A stretch of 64,000 bases of DNA from Azospirillum sp. TSH64 (GCF_003116035.1 NZ_LGQW01000015.1:127182-191181), one strand, 5' to 3'. Positions 26,697-36,318 are shown, counted from the stretch's first letter. Numbers and translations are program-made. Notes: generated by a model not told the origin, from the sequence alone.

Positions 26697-29600
26697 ATGG
26701 CCGGCTGGTATCGCCAAGGCACCGTCGCCCTGACCCCCGGATCGGCCGCCGTCGCCGGCGCCGGCACCATGTGGATGGGCGTCGTGCGTCCCGGCTCCGC
26801 CTTCACCACCGACGGCAGGACGCTCTACGAGATCCGTGAGGTTGCCAACGACCACACGCTGACCCTCGACCGCCCCTGGGAGGGCGAGACGGCGGCCTCC
26901 TCCCCCTATGCCGTCATCGCCGCGTCGGCGACCCTGTCCAATGCCGAACTGGCCGGCGAGATCGCGGCGATGGTCGCGAAATGGGCGGTGCGCGAGGACC
27001 AGTATGACGACTGGCTCGGCGGCTCCCCGAACGGCGGCCCGAATGCCGACGGCAAATATCCGCTGACCGACAGCAAGGGCATCACCCGTCTGGTCGAAAG
27101 CCCGGCCCGCCTGCTCCAGCTCCTCGACGACGGGGTGGTGGAGCATGCGGCACAGATCATCGCCGCCATCGAGGACGATGTGGCGACGGCGCGGCAGGCT
27201 GCCGCCGACGCCAAGGCGGCGATAACGGTCGTCGGCGCCGACCGGCAGGCCGTGGCGCAAGCCGCCGCGACCGTCGCCGCGCAGGCCGGCGAAAGCACCG
27301 CTGCCGCCGCGACCGCGACCGCCAAGGCGGCCATCGCCGTCCAGCGTGCCGATGAGGCCGCCGGCAGTGCCGCCGCCGCCGCCGGGCTGGAGGCATCCGC
27401 CACCGCGGCGCTTGCCGCCGTGGAGACGGCGCGCGACATCGTGCTGGAGGCGCGGGTCGAAGCCGGCACGGCGGCAACTGGCGCCCTGTCCGCCAGAACG
27501 GCGGCCGAGGCGGCCCGCGACACCGCGACCGCTGCGCGGGATGCCACCCAGCAGGCGCGTGACGCGGCGGTGGCGGCACGGACGCAGGCACAGGACTGGG
27601 CGGTGAAGACCGACGCCCCGGTCTCCGGCAGCCTGAAGTCGGCGCTGTCCTACGCCCTGGACGCGGCTTCCCAGGCAACCGTCGCCACCGGCAAGGCGAC
27701 GGAGGCCGCCGGCAGCGCCGCCGCCGCCGCCGAGAGTGCCGCCGGTCTCGACAGTGCGGCAACCGCTGCGCAGGCCGCTGCCGCCGCTGCCGCGACCGGC
27801 GCCCAGACCGCGAGCGCCAAGGCCGCCGCCGCCGCCATCTCCGCCGACATCGCCCGTTCCGCCGCGCAGCAGGCGGAGGCCGCCGGGACCGCCAGCACCA
27901 CGGCCAGGACCGCGGCGGAGGCGGCCCGCGACAGCGCAGTCTCCTCCATGACGGCGGCGCAGGTCGCGGCCTCCCAGGCCGGTCAGTCGCAGACCAACGC
28001 CGCCAACAGCGCACAGACGTCGGCGACGGCGGCGGCGGACGCGATCTCGGCCAAGTCCGATGCCACCGCCGCCCGCGATCTGGCTGTCGCCGCCCGCACG
28101 GAGGCGCAGGGCGCCCGCGATCTGTCCCAGGCCTTCGCCCAGGGCGCCGTCGGCTATCAGCCCAGCCCGGGCGTCTATTCCGCCTTCCATTGGTCGGAGC
28201 AGGCCAAGGGCCATGCCCAGACCGCCGCGACCATCGTCGGCGGCTCCAACTTCGGCATCGTCGGCGACGGCGCCTCGCAGCGCTTCGCCGCCGACAACCC
28301 CGGCTCCCTGCTGAACCTCGTGCAGGCCCCGGGCGGCAAGCTCACCTTCAGCCCGGGCAACCACGCGGTCTCCTTCGGCTTCGATGCCGCGACCGCGCCG
28401 GTGGCGGCATCCGGCAACATCACCGCCGGCACCGTGCAGGGGGCACTGGAGGAGATCGACCACCGGCTGTCCACCCTGTCGCAGGACAGCATCGCCAACG
28501 GCGGCGGCTCGGTTCATGTGACGGAGGACGGAGCGGTCGAGATCGTTCCGGCCACTGGCCGGACGGCGAGCTACAAGGGCGGCGAGCTGCACAGCACCGC
28601 AACCGCTTACGGCAAGGCGCAGACGGATGCCGCCATCGCCGCCATGATCGCTGCCGGGCAGGCGGCCGGTGCTGCCAGGCTGACGACGCCCCGCACCATC
28701 GCCCTGTCGGGCGGGGCGACCGGCACGGCGACCTCGTTCGACGGCACCCAGAACATCGCCATCCCGGTGACGGCGGTGGCGGCGTCTGCGCTGACCGGCA
28801 CCATCGACATCGCCCGTCTGCCGGCGGGCGCGCTGGAACGCCTGTACCCGGTCGCCAGCGACGCCGAGCGTTTCGCCTTGACCACCGCCCAGGTGCAGAA
28901 GGGCGACACGGTGCAGGTCGGCGGCACCGGCGGCCTGATGTATCTGGTCGTCGACGACAGCAATCTTGGCAACGCGGCGGGCTACCGGGCCTACACTGCG
29001 GCACGCGCTTCGGCGGTGGACTGGTCCGGGGTGGAGAGCAAGCCGGCTCTGCTGACCTCCCTCGCCTCGCTCGACAGCACCGCCGGCGTGCTGGTGCAGA
29101 CCGGGGCGGGCACCGGCGCCAAGCGCACCATCGGCGTCGCCAACGGCACGGACATTCCGGATCGCGCCGCGGCGGATGGGCGCTATGCGCAGCTTGCCGC
29201 CGATCCCACCTTCAGCTCGACGCTCAGCATCCAGAACTCTGCGCGGGCCGAGGCGCTCCATGTGGGAAATACCAGCGGATCGAAGTACACATTCGTCGGA
29301 TGGAATGACGCTGGCGGCTTCGGCCGGATCGGCGCTTACGGTTCCGGCGCATGGCAGAATTTCGCCATCTCCGAGGGAGGTTCGCTGACTGCCGTCGGCA
29401 CGACCGCGATGCCGACCGGCGGGGCCAGGCTGAACGTTGCCGGCGGCATCCAGGTGGACAACAAGGATGTCTGGCATACGGGCAACTTCACGCCCTCCTC
29501 GAAGCTCGACGCCGCCAACCCGACGATCACGGGCACGCTGACCCGCACCGGCGGCACAGCCCCGGCCTATTACATGACCCAGGACGGCATGGGTCGCCAG

Positions 29601-32600
29601 CACTGGTATTGGAACACGACCGGCAGCACCTCGCCCACCCTCTCTGTCGGTGGAGAGGACGCAATGGACATTGGCATGTCCGTCAGCAACGACGGGGTCA
29701 ATGGCCCGAATTTCTGGTTCCGCGGCGCGCACGGCTACGGCAAGTCGGCCGGGGCGGCGATCTCCTGGTCGAACATCCTTCTCGCCAACATGACGTCGCT
29801 CCAATGGATGGGGAACAATGTCTGGCATGCGGGCAACCTGCCCGTGACGGTCTCCGGCAATGCCGTCGATTTCAAGGCTCAGCCGACCGTCAACGGCGCT
29901 CCGCTCGTCACCAACAGCGCCACCAACTCCGTTACCAAGTCGGCTGTCACGCTTCTTCCCGCCACCGGCACCCTCGACGTTCCCGCCAAGTCCATCCTGG
30001 GGGTCTACAGCCAGTTCGTCGGTCAGACCTTCAACGTCGATTACAACACCGAGGCGCAATACACCCAGGAGAACGCCGCCACCGGCACCGATCAGGTCGG
30101 CGGCCAGTTCCAGCTTTACAGCACCGCCGGGGGCGGCGGGGTCGACGCCGCCACCAAGCTGCTGATCCACGCCGATGGCGCCAACGGCTCGACCGAGATC
30201 ATCGACGAGCGCGGCATCAGGCCGTTCGGCACCCATTGCGGCTGGTTCGATGGTTCATCGTCGTGGCTTGTTCCTGCCAGCTACAAGTTGGCTTGGGGAT
30301 CGACACAGGATTTCACCTATGAGACCTGGGTGCGGCCTTCGTCGGTATCCCAAGCAGCTATTTTTGACTGCCGCACGGGAAGTTCCCCCGGCACGAACCA
30401 ACTCGTCTATATCGCGGGCGGTCAGGTGCAGTTCTATGCGGCCGGGGCGGTAAGGATCACCTCCGCCGTCCTCGCGTCGGACAATTGGTACCATATCGCT
30501 CTGGTGCGCCGTGTCGGGGTGACGACGCTGTATGTCGGAGGCGTGTCGGCTGGAACTTGGGCAGACACCACGGCCTACGTCGCGCACACAATCTCCCTTG
30601 GGAGTTATTACGACACACCCAACAACCGGTTGCTTGGCTGGCTGGATCAGGTCCGCGTTTCCAAAATCGCCCGCTACAGCGCCAACTTCACCCCGCCGAC
30701 CGCCGCATTCGTTACCGATGCCGACACTGTCCATCTGTTCAGCTTCGACGACGGCCATGGCGGGCAGGTGCTGAAGGATCGCGCCAACAGCGGACGCTCC
30801 GTCCTCTGCCGTTCGGGGCTCTCCACGGCGCAGGCCAAGTTCGGCGCGTCGAGCGCCTACTGCAACCAGAGTGCTGGTGGCGGCATCTTCATCGGCGAGT
30901 ACGACAACAAGTTCCACGCCGATCTCGCGTTCGGATCGGACGACTTCACCATAGATTTCCAGATTTACCCGATCAGTTGGACGAGCGACACCGGCAGCGT
31001 CTTCGGATACTCGGTGATGGGCACCAATCTGTCGTCCTTCGGCATCCGGGCGACGACGACGACCGATCAATACAAGCTGGTCTACAGCACCAACGGCACC
31101 ACTCAGGTCGACAGCCTCGGTTTCACTATCGCCACCGGCGCATGGTCGCATGTCGCCATTACCCGCAGCGGCCCCAATCTGTACATCTTCGTCAACGGTG
31201 TGCTCCAGGGCTCGGCGATCAATGTCGGCACCGCCAGTCTGTTCCACGGCAGCAACCCATTCTGGCGCTTCGGTGAGTTCTACAATGCCGGTTATCTCAA
31301 CGGCTATATGGACGAAATCCGTCTGAAGCGCGGTGAGGCGGTGTGGACATCCAACTTCACGCCGCCGACCGTTCCGCACGTTGCTGACGCTCGCACCGTC
31401 CTGTTGCTGCATCTCGAAGGGGCCAACGGCGACAAAGTAACTTTGGACAGCAGCGGGTCGAGCTACGGCACCAACGCCTTCGGCGACGCCATCACTCCCA
31501 CCCTGACCTTCCAGGGCAGCGCCACTCTTGCCGCAACGCAGACGCGCGGCGGGCACAGCACGGCATTGGCGATGAACGGTAGTAGTCAGTACGCCTCTAT
31601 GACGTTCGCCGCTCCGAGTGCCGGTCACCCGGTCTATTTTGGCACCAACACCAAGTTCTGTATCGAGGGCTGGTTCTACGTCGCCTCGCTGTCAGGCATC
31701 AGCACCTACGCCGCGCTGCTCGACCTGCGCGCCCCCGCCTACGGCATCGCGTTGAACGTCTACCTGCTTGCCAGTGGCCAGATGCAAGCCAACGTCCGTC
31801 AGGACAGCAGCGGCACCAATCTGCCGGTCAATGGCGGAAATGCGACGGTCGGCTGGAACCATTTCGCTCTGGTGCGCGAAGGACGCGGCTACACGCTCTA
31901 CAGCAACGGTACCGCCGGGGCGTCGCCGACCAGTCCGCAGGTCAACCCCTACTACAGCAACAACACTTACGCTCTTGCCCTCGGTGCCTGGGCCGATGGA
32001 TCGAGCGGCTTCTTCCCCATATCCTTCGATGCCATCCGCGTCACCAACGGCCAGCCGCGCTATACCGCCAACTTCACCCCGGCAACGTTGGTCGCCGACG
32101 ACATGACCACGCTGATGTGGGAGTTCAACGGCGCGGTCGGCCAGAAGTGGGTCAAGGAACTGTCTGGCAACAGCGCGCTGATCTCCGCCGCCAACAACGC
32201 CCGTACGGTGAAGGATGGGGTCTACATCGCCCCGACCGTCGTTTCGGGAAACAGCTCCCTGTCGGTCTCGACCGCCCAGACCAAGTTCGGGTCCGGCAGT
32301 CTGTACGGCAATAGCTCCAACGGCAACAAGCAGGTGCTGTCGAACGCCGCCTGGATGTCCGGGGCGAACGCGTTGACCATCGAAGCTTGGGTGTATCCCA
32401 CCACCTCGACCACCAACATCATCGCACAGAAGTGGGACGGCACCAACGAAACCTGGCAACTCTGGCTGGAATCCGGCACCAATTACCCGGTGTTCCGCTG
32501 GAACAACATGGCGAACAACTGCAAGGAGTTGACCGCCATCGCGCTCAACACCTGGACCCATCTGATGGTCACGGTGGGGGCTGACGGCGTCGTCACCCAT

Positions 32601-33281
32601 TACATCAACGGCGTCAAGAAGACCACGGTGAGCGGGCCGGTCGTGCGGACCGACACGTCCGGCGCCCTCTATCTTGGCGGCGCCTACGACGGCACCGGCA
32701 ATTTCGTCGGCTACATCGACGAGATGCGGCTGTCCTCCACGCTGCGGCAGACCGCCACCTTCAGCCCGGCGACCATCCCCTACGGCGCGAGCTACATCAC
32801 CGGCCCCTTCTACGTGGCGACCGCCAATGCCTCGCGCATCGACGTGTCGGACTGGAGCACGATCCATTCGGCGACGATCACGCAGACCACCCCGCCCGGC
32901 ACCAGCATCAAGTGGTTGGTCAGCTTCGACGGCCGGGCGACGTGGCGGAAGTGGGACGGGGCGGCCTGGGTTGTCGTGCCCCTCAACAGCGGGGCCAGCA
33001 TCGACACCAACGGCAACGATTATCTGACCCTGCAGAATGCCCTCAAAAACCTGAATGTGGAGAGCTACGGCACCATCGACTTCGCCTTCTCGCTGAAGAC
33101 GGCCAATCCGAACTTTTCGCCCAGCGTCGATGCGGTGACTCTGGCTCGCGACGAGTACGAACTCGGGGCCGCCAAGATCGACTACACGATCAAGCGCAAC
33201 GGTGCGGCCGGGGCCGAAATCCACCGCATCACCAACCTGAAGCCCTACCCGGTCAACGTCGTCTACGACTACGTCGCCTGA
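26697..33281 (+). CDS. Giant tail fibre with coiled-coil stalk and four LamG-like lectin repeats
   Basis: 2194 residues. Residues 1-140 are a particle-attachment domain (AGWYRQGTVALTPGSAAVAG, WAVREDQYDDWLGG). About 142-498 is an Ala-rich coiled-coil stalk. A central collagen-free beta-rich segment with repeated WHTGNF/WHAGNL turns follows (about 500-1150). Then come four tandem concanavalin/LamG-like domains (about 1154-1340, 1342-1565, 1567-1800, 1804-2025), each ending in a variant of RYSANFTPPT and each with a W-x-H-(I/V/F/L)-A or THLMV strand. A final beta domain closes the protein. The lectin repeats are the likely glycan-binding part. It starts 1 base after the previous stop. Confidence 0.9.
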   Translation: MAGWYRQGTVALTPGSAAVAGAGTMWMGVVRPGSAFTTDGRTLYEIREVANDHTLTLDRPWEGETAASSPYAVIAASATLSNAELAGEIAAMVAKWAVREDQYDDWLGGSPNGGPNADGKYPLTDSKGITRLVESPARLLQLLDDGVVEHAAQIIAAIEDDVATARQAAADAKAAITVVGADRQAVAQAAATVAAQAGESTAAAATATAKAAIAVQRADEAAGSAAAAAGLEASATAALAAVETARDIVLEARVEAGTAATGALSARTAAEAARDTATAARDATQQARDAAVAARTQAQDWAVKTDAPVSGSLKSALSYALDAASQATVATGKATEAAGSAAAAAESAAGLDSAATAAQAAAAAAATGAQTASAKAAAAAISADIARSAAQQAEAAGTASTTARTAAEAARDSAVSSMTAAQVAASQAGQSQTNAANSAQTSATAAADAISAKSDATAARDLAVAARTEAQGARDLSQAFAQGAVGYQPSPGVYSAFHWSEQAKGHAQTAATIVGGSNFGIVGDGASQRFAADNPGSLLNLVQAPGGKLTFSPGNHAVSFGFDAATAPVAASGNITAGTVQGALEEIDHRLSTLSQDSIANGGGSVHVTEDGAVEIVPATGRTASYKGGELHSTATAYGKAQTDAAIAAMIAAGQAAGAARLTTPRTIALSGGATGTATSFDGTQNIAIPVTAVAASALTGTIDIARLPAGALERLYPVASDAERFALTTAQVQKGDTVQVGGTGGLMYLVVDDSNLGNAAGYRAYTAARASAVDWSGVESKPALLTSLASLDSTAGVLVQTGAGTGAKRTIGVANGTDIPDRAAADGRYAQLAADPTFSSTLSIQNSARAEALHVGNTSGSKYTFVGWNDAGGFGRIGAYGSGAWQNFAISEGGSLTAVGTTAMPTGGARLNVAGGIQVDNKDVWHTGNFTPSSKLDAANPTITGTLTRTGGTAPAYYMTQDGMGRQHWYWNTTGSTSPTLSVGGEDAMDIGMSVSNDGVNGPNFWFRGAHGYGKSAGAAISWSNILLANMTSLQWMGNNVWHAGNLPVTVSGNAVDFKAQPTVNGAPLVTNSATNSVTKSAVTLLPATGTLDVPAKSILGVYSQFVGQTFNVDYNTEAQYTQENAATGTDQVGGQFQLYSTAGGGGVDAATKLLIHADGANGSTEIIDERGIRPFGTHCGWFDGSSSWLVPASYKLAWGSTQDFTYETWVRPSSVSQAAIFDCRTGSSPGTNQLVYIAGGQVQFYAAGAVRITSAVLASDNWYHIALVRRVGVTTLYVGGVSAGTWADTTAYVAHTISLGSYYDTPNNRLLGWLDQVRVSKIARYSANFTPPTAAFVTDADTVHLFSFDDGHGGQVLKDRANSGRSVLCRSGLSTAQAKFGASSAYCNQSAGGGIFIGEYDNKFHADLAFGSDDFTIDFQIYPISWTSDTGSVFGYSVMGTNLSSFGIRATTTTDQYKLVYSTNGTTQVDSLGFTIATGAWSHVAITRSGPNLYIFVNGVLQGSAINVGTASLFHGSNPFWRFGEFYNAGYLNGYMDEIRLKRGEAVWTSNFTPPTVPHVADARTVLLLHLEGANGDKVTLDSSGSSYGTNAFGDAITPTLTFQGSATLAATQTRGGHSTALAMNGSSQYASMTFAAPSAGHPVYFGTNTKFCIEGWFYVASLSGISTYAALLDLRAPAYGIALNVYLLASGQMQANVRQDSSGTNLPVNGGNATVGWNHFALVREGRGYTLYSNGTAGASPTSPQVNPYYSNNTYALALGAWADGSSGFFPISFDAIRVTNGQPRYTANFTPATLVADDMTTLMWEFNGAVGQKWVKELSGNSALISAANNARTVKDGVYIAPTVVSGNSSLSVSTAQTKFGSGSLYGNSSNGNKQVLSNAAWMSGANALTIEAWVYPTTSTTNIIAQKWDGTNETWQLWLESGTNYPVFRWNNMANNCKELTAIALNTWTHLMVTVGADGVVTHYINGVKKTTVSGPVVRTDTSGALYLGGAYDGTGNFVGYIDEMRLSSTLRQTATFSPATIPYGASYITGPFYVATANASRIDVSDWSTIHSATITQTTPPGTSIKWLVSFDGRATWRKWDGAAWVVVPLNSGASIDTNGNDYLTLQNALKNLNVESYGTIDFAFSLKTANPNFSPSVDAVTLARDEYELGAAKIDYTIKRNGAAGAEIHRITNLKPYPVNVVYDYVA

Positions 33282-33300
33282 CGCGGGGCCTGACGCGGGC

Positions 33301-33324
33301 GGTCCCGGGGCCATCCCCGGGACC
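33301..33324 (+). repeat. GC hairpin between fibre and endolysin
   Basis: A perfect 10-bp stem: GGTCCCGGGG (33301-33310) and CCCCGGGACC (33315-33324) with a CCAT loop, 20 bases after the fibre stop. No T-run follows, so it is probably not an intrinsic terminator. It may stabilise or attenuate the mRNA between fibre and lysis gene. Confidence 0.5.
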
Positions 33325-33429
33325 CTGCCCCCGCTCCGGCGGAGCGCGGCTGCCTTGACGATCCCGGCAGCGCTCCGCCGGATCCGCTCCCACCCTGTCT
33401 CCTCACCTATCGCCCGGGAGTCCCGATCC

Positions 33430-33936
33430 ATGCCCGATCCGATCTGCAAGGCCGCCATCGACCTTGTGAAGCATTTCGAAGGCCTGTCCCTCGATGCCTA
33501 TCTCTGCCCGGCCGGCATTCCGACCATCGGTTACGGCCACACCGCCGGCGTGACGCTCGGGCAGAGCATCACCGCCGAAAGGGCCGAAACGCTGCTGTCC
33601 CGCGACCTCGCCGCCGCGGCGGCCGTGGTCGACGGGCTGGTGACAGTGCCGTTGACCGGCGGGCAGCGCGGTGCGCTCGCCAGCTTCGTCTTCAATCTGG
33701 GACGGGGCAATTTCCAGTCCTCGACCCTGCTGAAACGGCTCAACATGGGGGACCATGAGGGGGCTGCCGGCGAGTTCGGGCGCTGGGTCTACGCCACCGT
33801 CAATGGCAGGAAAACGCAGCTTCCAGGGCTGGTGAAGCGCCGGGAGGCCGAGGCCCTGCTGTTTCGCCGCACTCTCTTCCTGACCAGGATCGCCGCGGCC
33901 GATCCGATGCCGCAGGCCCTCGACGATCCCGCATGA
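33430..33936 (+). CDS. GH24 phage-type lysozyme (endolysin)
   Basis: 168 residues of the T4/P22 lysozyme family. The catalytic Glu is 17 (HFEG) and the Thr is 32 (IPTIGYGHT). The intermediate position, Asp20 in T4, is Cys26 here, giving the E-x8-C-x5-T triad seen in a subset of phage lysozymes. There is no signal peptide or SAR segment, so it needs a holin or other route; no holin is visible nearby. The ATG at 33430 follows GGGAG; an upstream frame from 33355 is less likely. Its place after the fibre fits release of tail particles by lysis. Confidence 0.92.
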   Translation: MPDPICKAAIDLVKHFEGLSLDAYLCPAGIPTIGYGHTAGVTLGQSITAERAETLLSRDLAAAAAVVDGLVTVPLTGGQRGALASFVFNLGRGNFQSSTLLKRLNMGDHEGAAGEFGRWVYATVNGRKTQLPGLVKRREAEALLFRRTLFLTRIAAADPMPQALDDPA

Positions 33937-34001
33937 TCCCGTGCTTTCCCCCTCGTCGCCGGTCCCGCCGCCAGGCCGGGGCGCAGAAGGCTTGCCGACC
34001 G

Positions 34002-34913
34002 CTACGCCCCTTCCGATCCTCGCACCAACCCCTGATCCCTGGCGCGATCCAACAGGTGTTTCACCGACGACCGGCTCCAGCGCAGGCCGCCGCGCGGCGT
34101 GCGCTGTCCCATGCTTTGCAGCCGCCGCGCGATGCCATCGAGCGTGATGCCGGGCTCGGCCCGCGCCAGTCCCGCCACCATCAGCACGAGGTCGTTGCTG
34201 TCGACCCGCTTGGGTGCCGCATCGAGAAGGTTCTGACGAACCAGCCCCCCTGTGGCCAGCCGGCGGATGGCGCGGATCAGGCTGTTTGGTGTCCATGGCT
34301 TGCGGTCCCACGGCCGGGTCCGCCCCTGCGCCTTCAATGCCCGCACGACCTGATCCCATGGTGCCGCCGGGCGCAGAGCCTCGACGGTCGGCAGAAACTC
34401 CTGGGCGTGCGCGACGACCAGCTCGTCGCGAGCGGCCTCGCGGCCCTGCCGTGCCTTTTCCAGCGCCGCCGGGTCCCGTCGGCGCAGGCCGGGATTGCCG
34501 GGCTCCTTCCCCCTGGCCACCGCGGCCCTGAGCCCGGCGATCGAGCGCTCGCGGATCAATGCCCGTTCCAACTCGGCCGCAGCACCGAGAACCTGCAGGG
34601 CAAAGCGTCCCTGCGGGCTGGTGGTGTCGATCGGGTCGCCCAGCGATTTGAAGGCCACGCCGCGCTGCCCCAGCCCGTCGATCACCTCCAGCAGATGGAA
34701 CAGCGACCGTGCCAGCCGGTCGATGCGCGCCACCACCAGCGTGTCGCCTTTCTTCAGGCTGGCGAGCGCCTTGGCCAGCACCGGCCGGTCACGGTCGCCA
34801 CCCGAGGCATGCTCCTCGAAGATGTGCGTGCAGCCGGCCTGCCGCAGGGCGAGCAGTTGGGAGTCGGTGGACTGGTCTTCGGTGGAGACGCGGGCGTAGG
34901 CGACGAGGGCCAT
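34002..34913 (-). CDS. Serine recombinase (resolvase/invertase family)
   Basis: 303 residues. The catalytic Ser10 is in VAYARVSTEDQ; other family motifs are RIDRLARS and the E-helix RALIRERSIAGLRAA. About 150 residues after the catalytic domain carry helix-turn-helix-like segments (PNSLIRAIRRL; GITLDGIARRL), longer than Hin-type invertases and shorter than large integrases. It converges on the endolysin with a 65-base gap. It could invert or excise DNA of the neighbouring fibre region, resolve a replicon, or be unrelated cargo. The ATG at 34913 has AGGA upstream; starts at 34985 or 35189 would add atypical residues. Confidence 0.88.
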   Translation of the reverse strand: MALVAYARVSTEDQSTDSQLLALRQAGCTHIFEEHASGGDRDRPVLAKALASLKKGDTLVVARIDRLARSLFHLLEVIDGLGQRGVAFKSLGDPIDTTSPQGRFALQVLGAAAELERALIRERSIAGLRAAVARGKEPGNPGLRRRDPAALEKARQGREAARDELVVAHAQEFLPTVEALRPAAPWDQVVRALKAQGRTRPWDRKPWTPNSLIRAIRRLATGGLVRQNLLDAAPKRVDSNDLVLMVAGLARAEPGITLDGIARRLQSMGQRTPRGGLRWSRSSVKHLLDRARDQGLVRGSEGA

Positions 34914-35256
34914 CGGGATGTCCTGGGCATTCTGGGCGGAAACGCGCCTCTCGGGCTCTTTGTACAGAATATCAGTCGATTTCATCCATCCGGATGAACA
35001 TGGAGGCAGGATGCGAGGTGGGAACTGCCCCGGATTGCGGCGCCGGCTTTCCGGTCCCTGGTTCCGGCATCCGCTGCGCGACAAAAGGCCAGGATCACCG
35101 GCGGGGTGGGGGCAGTGTGATCGTGAGCACCAACACCCCGGACGTTGAGTGCGCCAAGCGGAAGCCTCTGAAATCGTTTTTTTCAGCATATTGTGTATTG
35201 GACAGGTTCCAGATTTTTCAATGCCAAAAATTCATAACTATCTGTTATATAAAGAT
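34914..35256. other. Divergent intergenic region, recombinase / winged-helix gene
   Basis: 343 bases. The right 100 bases (about 35160-35256) are strongly AT-rich compared with the surroundings and include a short dyad, ATAAC (35234-35238) and GTTAT (35244-35248). Promoters of both divergent genes must lie here. No convincing ORF is seen. Confidence 0.4.
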
Positions 35257-36318
35257 ATGCAGGATTTGCGTCTTTCCGATCCCCTCCTCCTTCTCGGTCC
35301 CTTGGAGCGAGCCGCCAAGGCTGTCGGGCGGCTGGCCCAGGCAACCACCGGCAGTCCGGTCCTGGCGGCTTGGCTGCATCGGTCGCGGGTCGAGGCCGTT
35401 GCCGACATCGCCGACTGTCAGGGCCGCCGCGTCGATCCCAACCGACTGCGCACTCTGCTGGCTCAGGTGCCGACGCGTGCTCTACGCGACTGGGGGGCCA
35501 ACATGCTGGCCCTGGACCTGATGCGGCAGATGCTCTCTGACCACAGCCCGCCGGCGTTCGTTCCGACCGGCATGGACGGGGCGCTCGCCCGGATGGAGGA
35601 GGCCCATGCCAGGGCTGGAGCAGCGGTGCTGGTCGCGTGCGGAATTGGCTTCTTCGCCCATCTGGAAGCCGGCGGCGACCGCAGCGGAGCCTGTCTGGCT
35701 GTTTCCCGTTATCTCACCGCCCAAGGGATGACGCCGCTGCCGCTGCCCTGCCTGAACGGAGTCGAGGCGATCCGCCGCGCTGAACCGGACGGGATGTGGC
35801 TGGTCGCTTTCCTCGACGGCATCGCCCGGCAAGCGGAACAGGGGGAGGATGGCCTCACCGCTTTGCTGCATCGCTGGCGCGGTTGGCGCCGGCGCGTTGG
35901 CGACCGGCGCAGCGACGCTCGTATCCGCCGGGCCGTCGATGCGGTGGCGGCGGAAGGGGTGATAGGCCCGGCCCGGCTGGCTGCCCGGCTGCGTTGCGCC
36001 ACCAGTGCCGCCACCGACCTGCTGGAGGAATTGCAGCGGCTGGAGATCGCCGTGGAGATCACACGCCGGCGCACTCACCGCGTCTTCGTGGCGGAGGATC
36101 TGGCGGCGATGCTGGGAGAGGTGGCGCCGCGGGCCGCGGCCGTCGCCGCCGGGCCCGTTCCTGGGATCGCACCCATGGTTTCCGTCGAACTGGACCGCTG
36201 GGTGGAACCGGCCGAAGGCGTCGACGATGCGCTTGCGAACCTGGAGCGCATTCTGAAGCGGCAGGACTCATTGCTGGCGCGTTATGGCCGGATCGCGGGG
36301 GTGTCAGGCGAGGAGTAG
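35257..36318 (+). CDS. Winged-helix protein of unknown function (Fic-C-terminus-like)
   Basis: 353 residues from the ATG at 35257; an ATG at 35221 is also possible. The C-terminal half resembles the winged helix that ends many Fic proteins (VGPARLAARLRCATSAATDL-like, then RRRTHRVFVAEDLAAM). The N-terminal part has a helical LHRSRVEAVADIADCQGRRV segment. The Fic catalytic motif HPFxxGNGR is absent, so AMPylation is not expected. A DNA-binding regulator is the best guess, possibly for the neighbouring recombinase or tail operon. I do not recognise the exact family. Confidence 0.6.
   Translation: MQDLRLSDPLLLLGPLERAAKAVGRLAQATTGSPVLAAWLHRSRVEAVADIADCQGRRVDPNRLRTLLAQVPTRALRDWGANMLALDLMRQMLSDHSPPAFVPTGMDGALARMEEAHARAGAAVLVACGIGFFAHLEAGGDRSGACLAVSRYLTAQGMTPLPLPCLNGVEAIRRAEPDGMWLVAFLDGIARQAEQGEDGLTALLHRWRGWRRRVGDRRSDARIRRAVDAVAAEGVIGPARLAARLRCATSAATDLLEELQRLEIAVEITRRRTHRVFVAEDLAAMLGEVAPRAAAVAAGPVPGIAPMVSVELDRWVEPAEGVDDALANLERILKRQDSLLARYGRIAGVSGEE

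Noticed and set aside
26265..30236. Very long antisense open frame (1323 codons) opposite the tail fibre
   Set aside because: Gly/Arg/Val-rich composition without domains, typical of an antisense frame opposite a GC-rich Ala-rich gene; the sense strand has clear domains.
16509..33936. Gene transfer agent or contractile (R-type) tailocin
   Set aside because: Gene transfer agents carry capsid and packaging genes, absent here; contractile tails need a sheath and baseplate wedge proteins, also absent. The genes match a flexible lambda-type tail.
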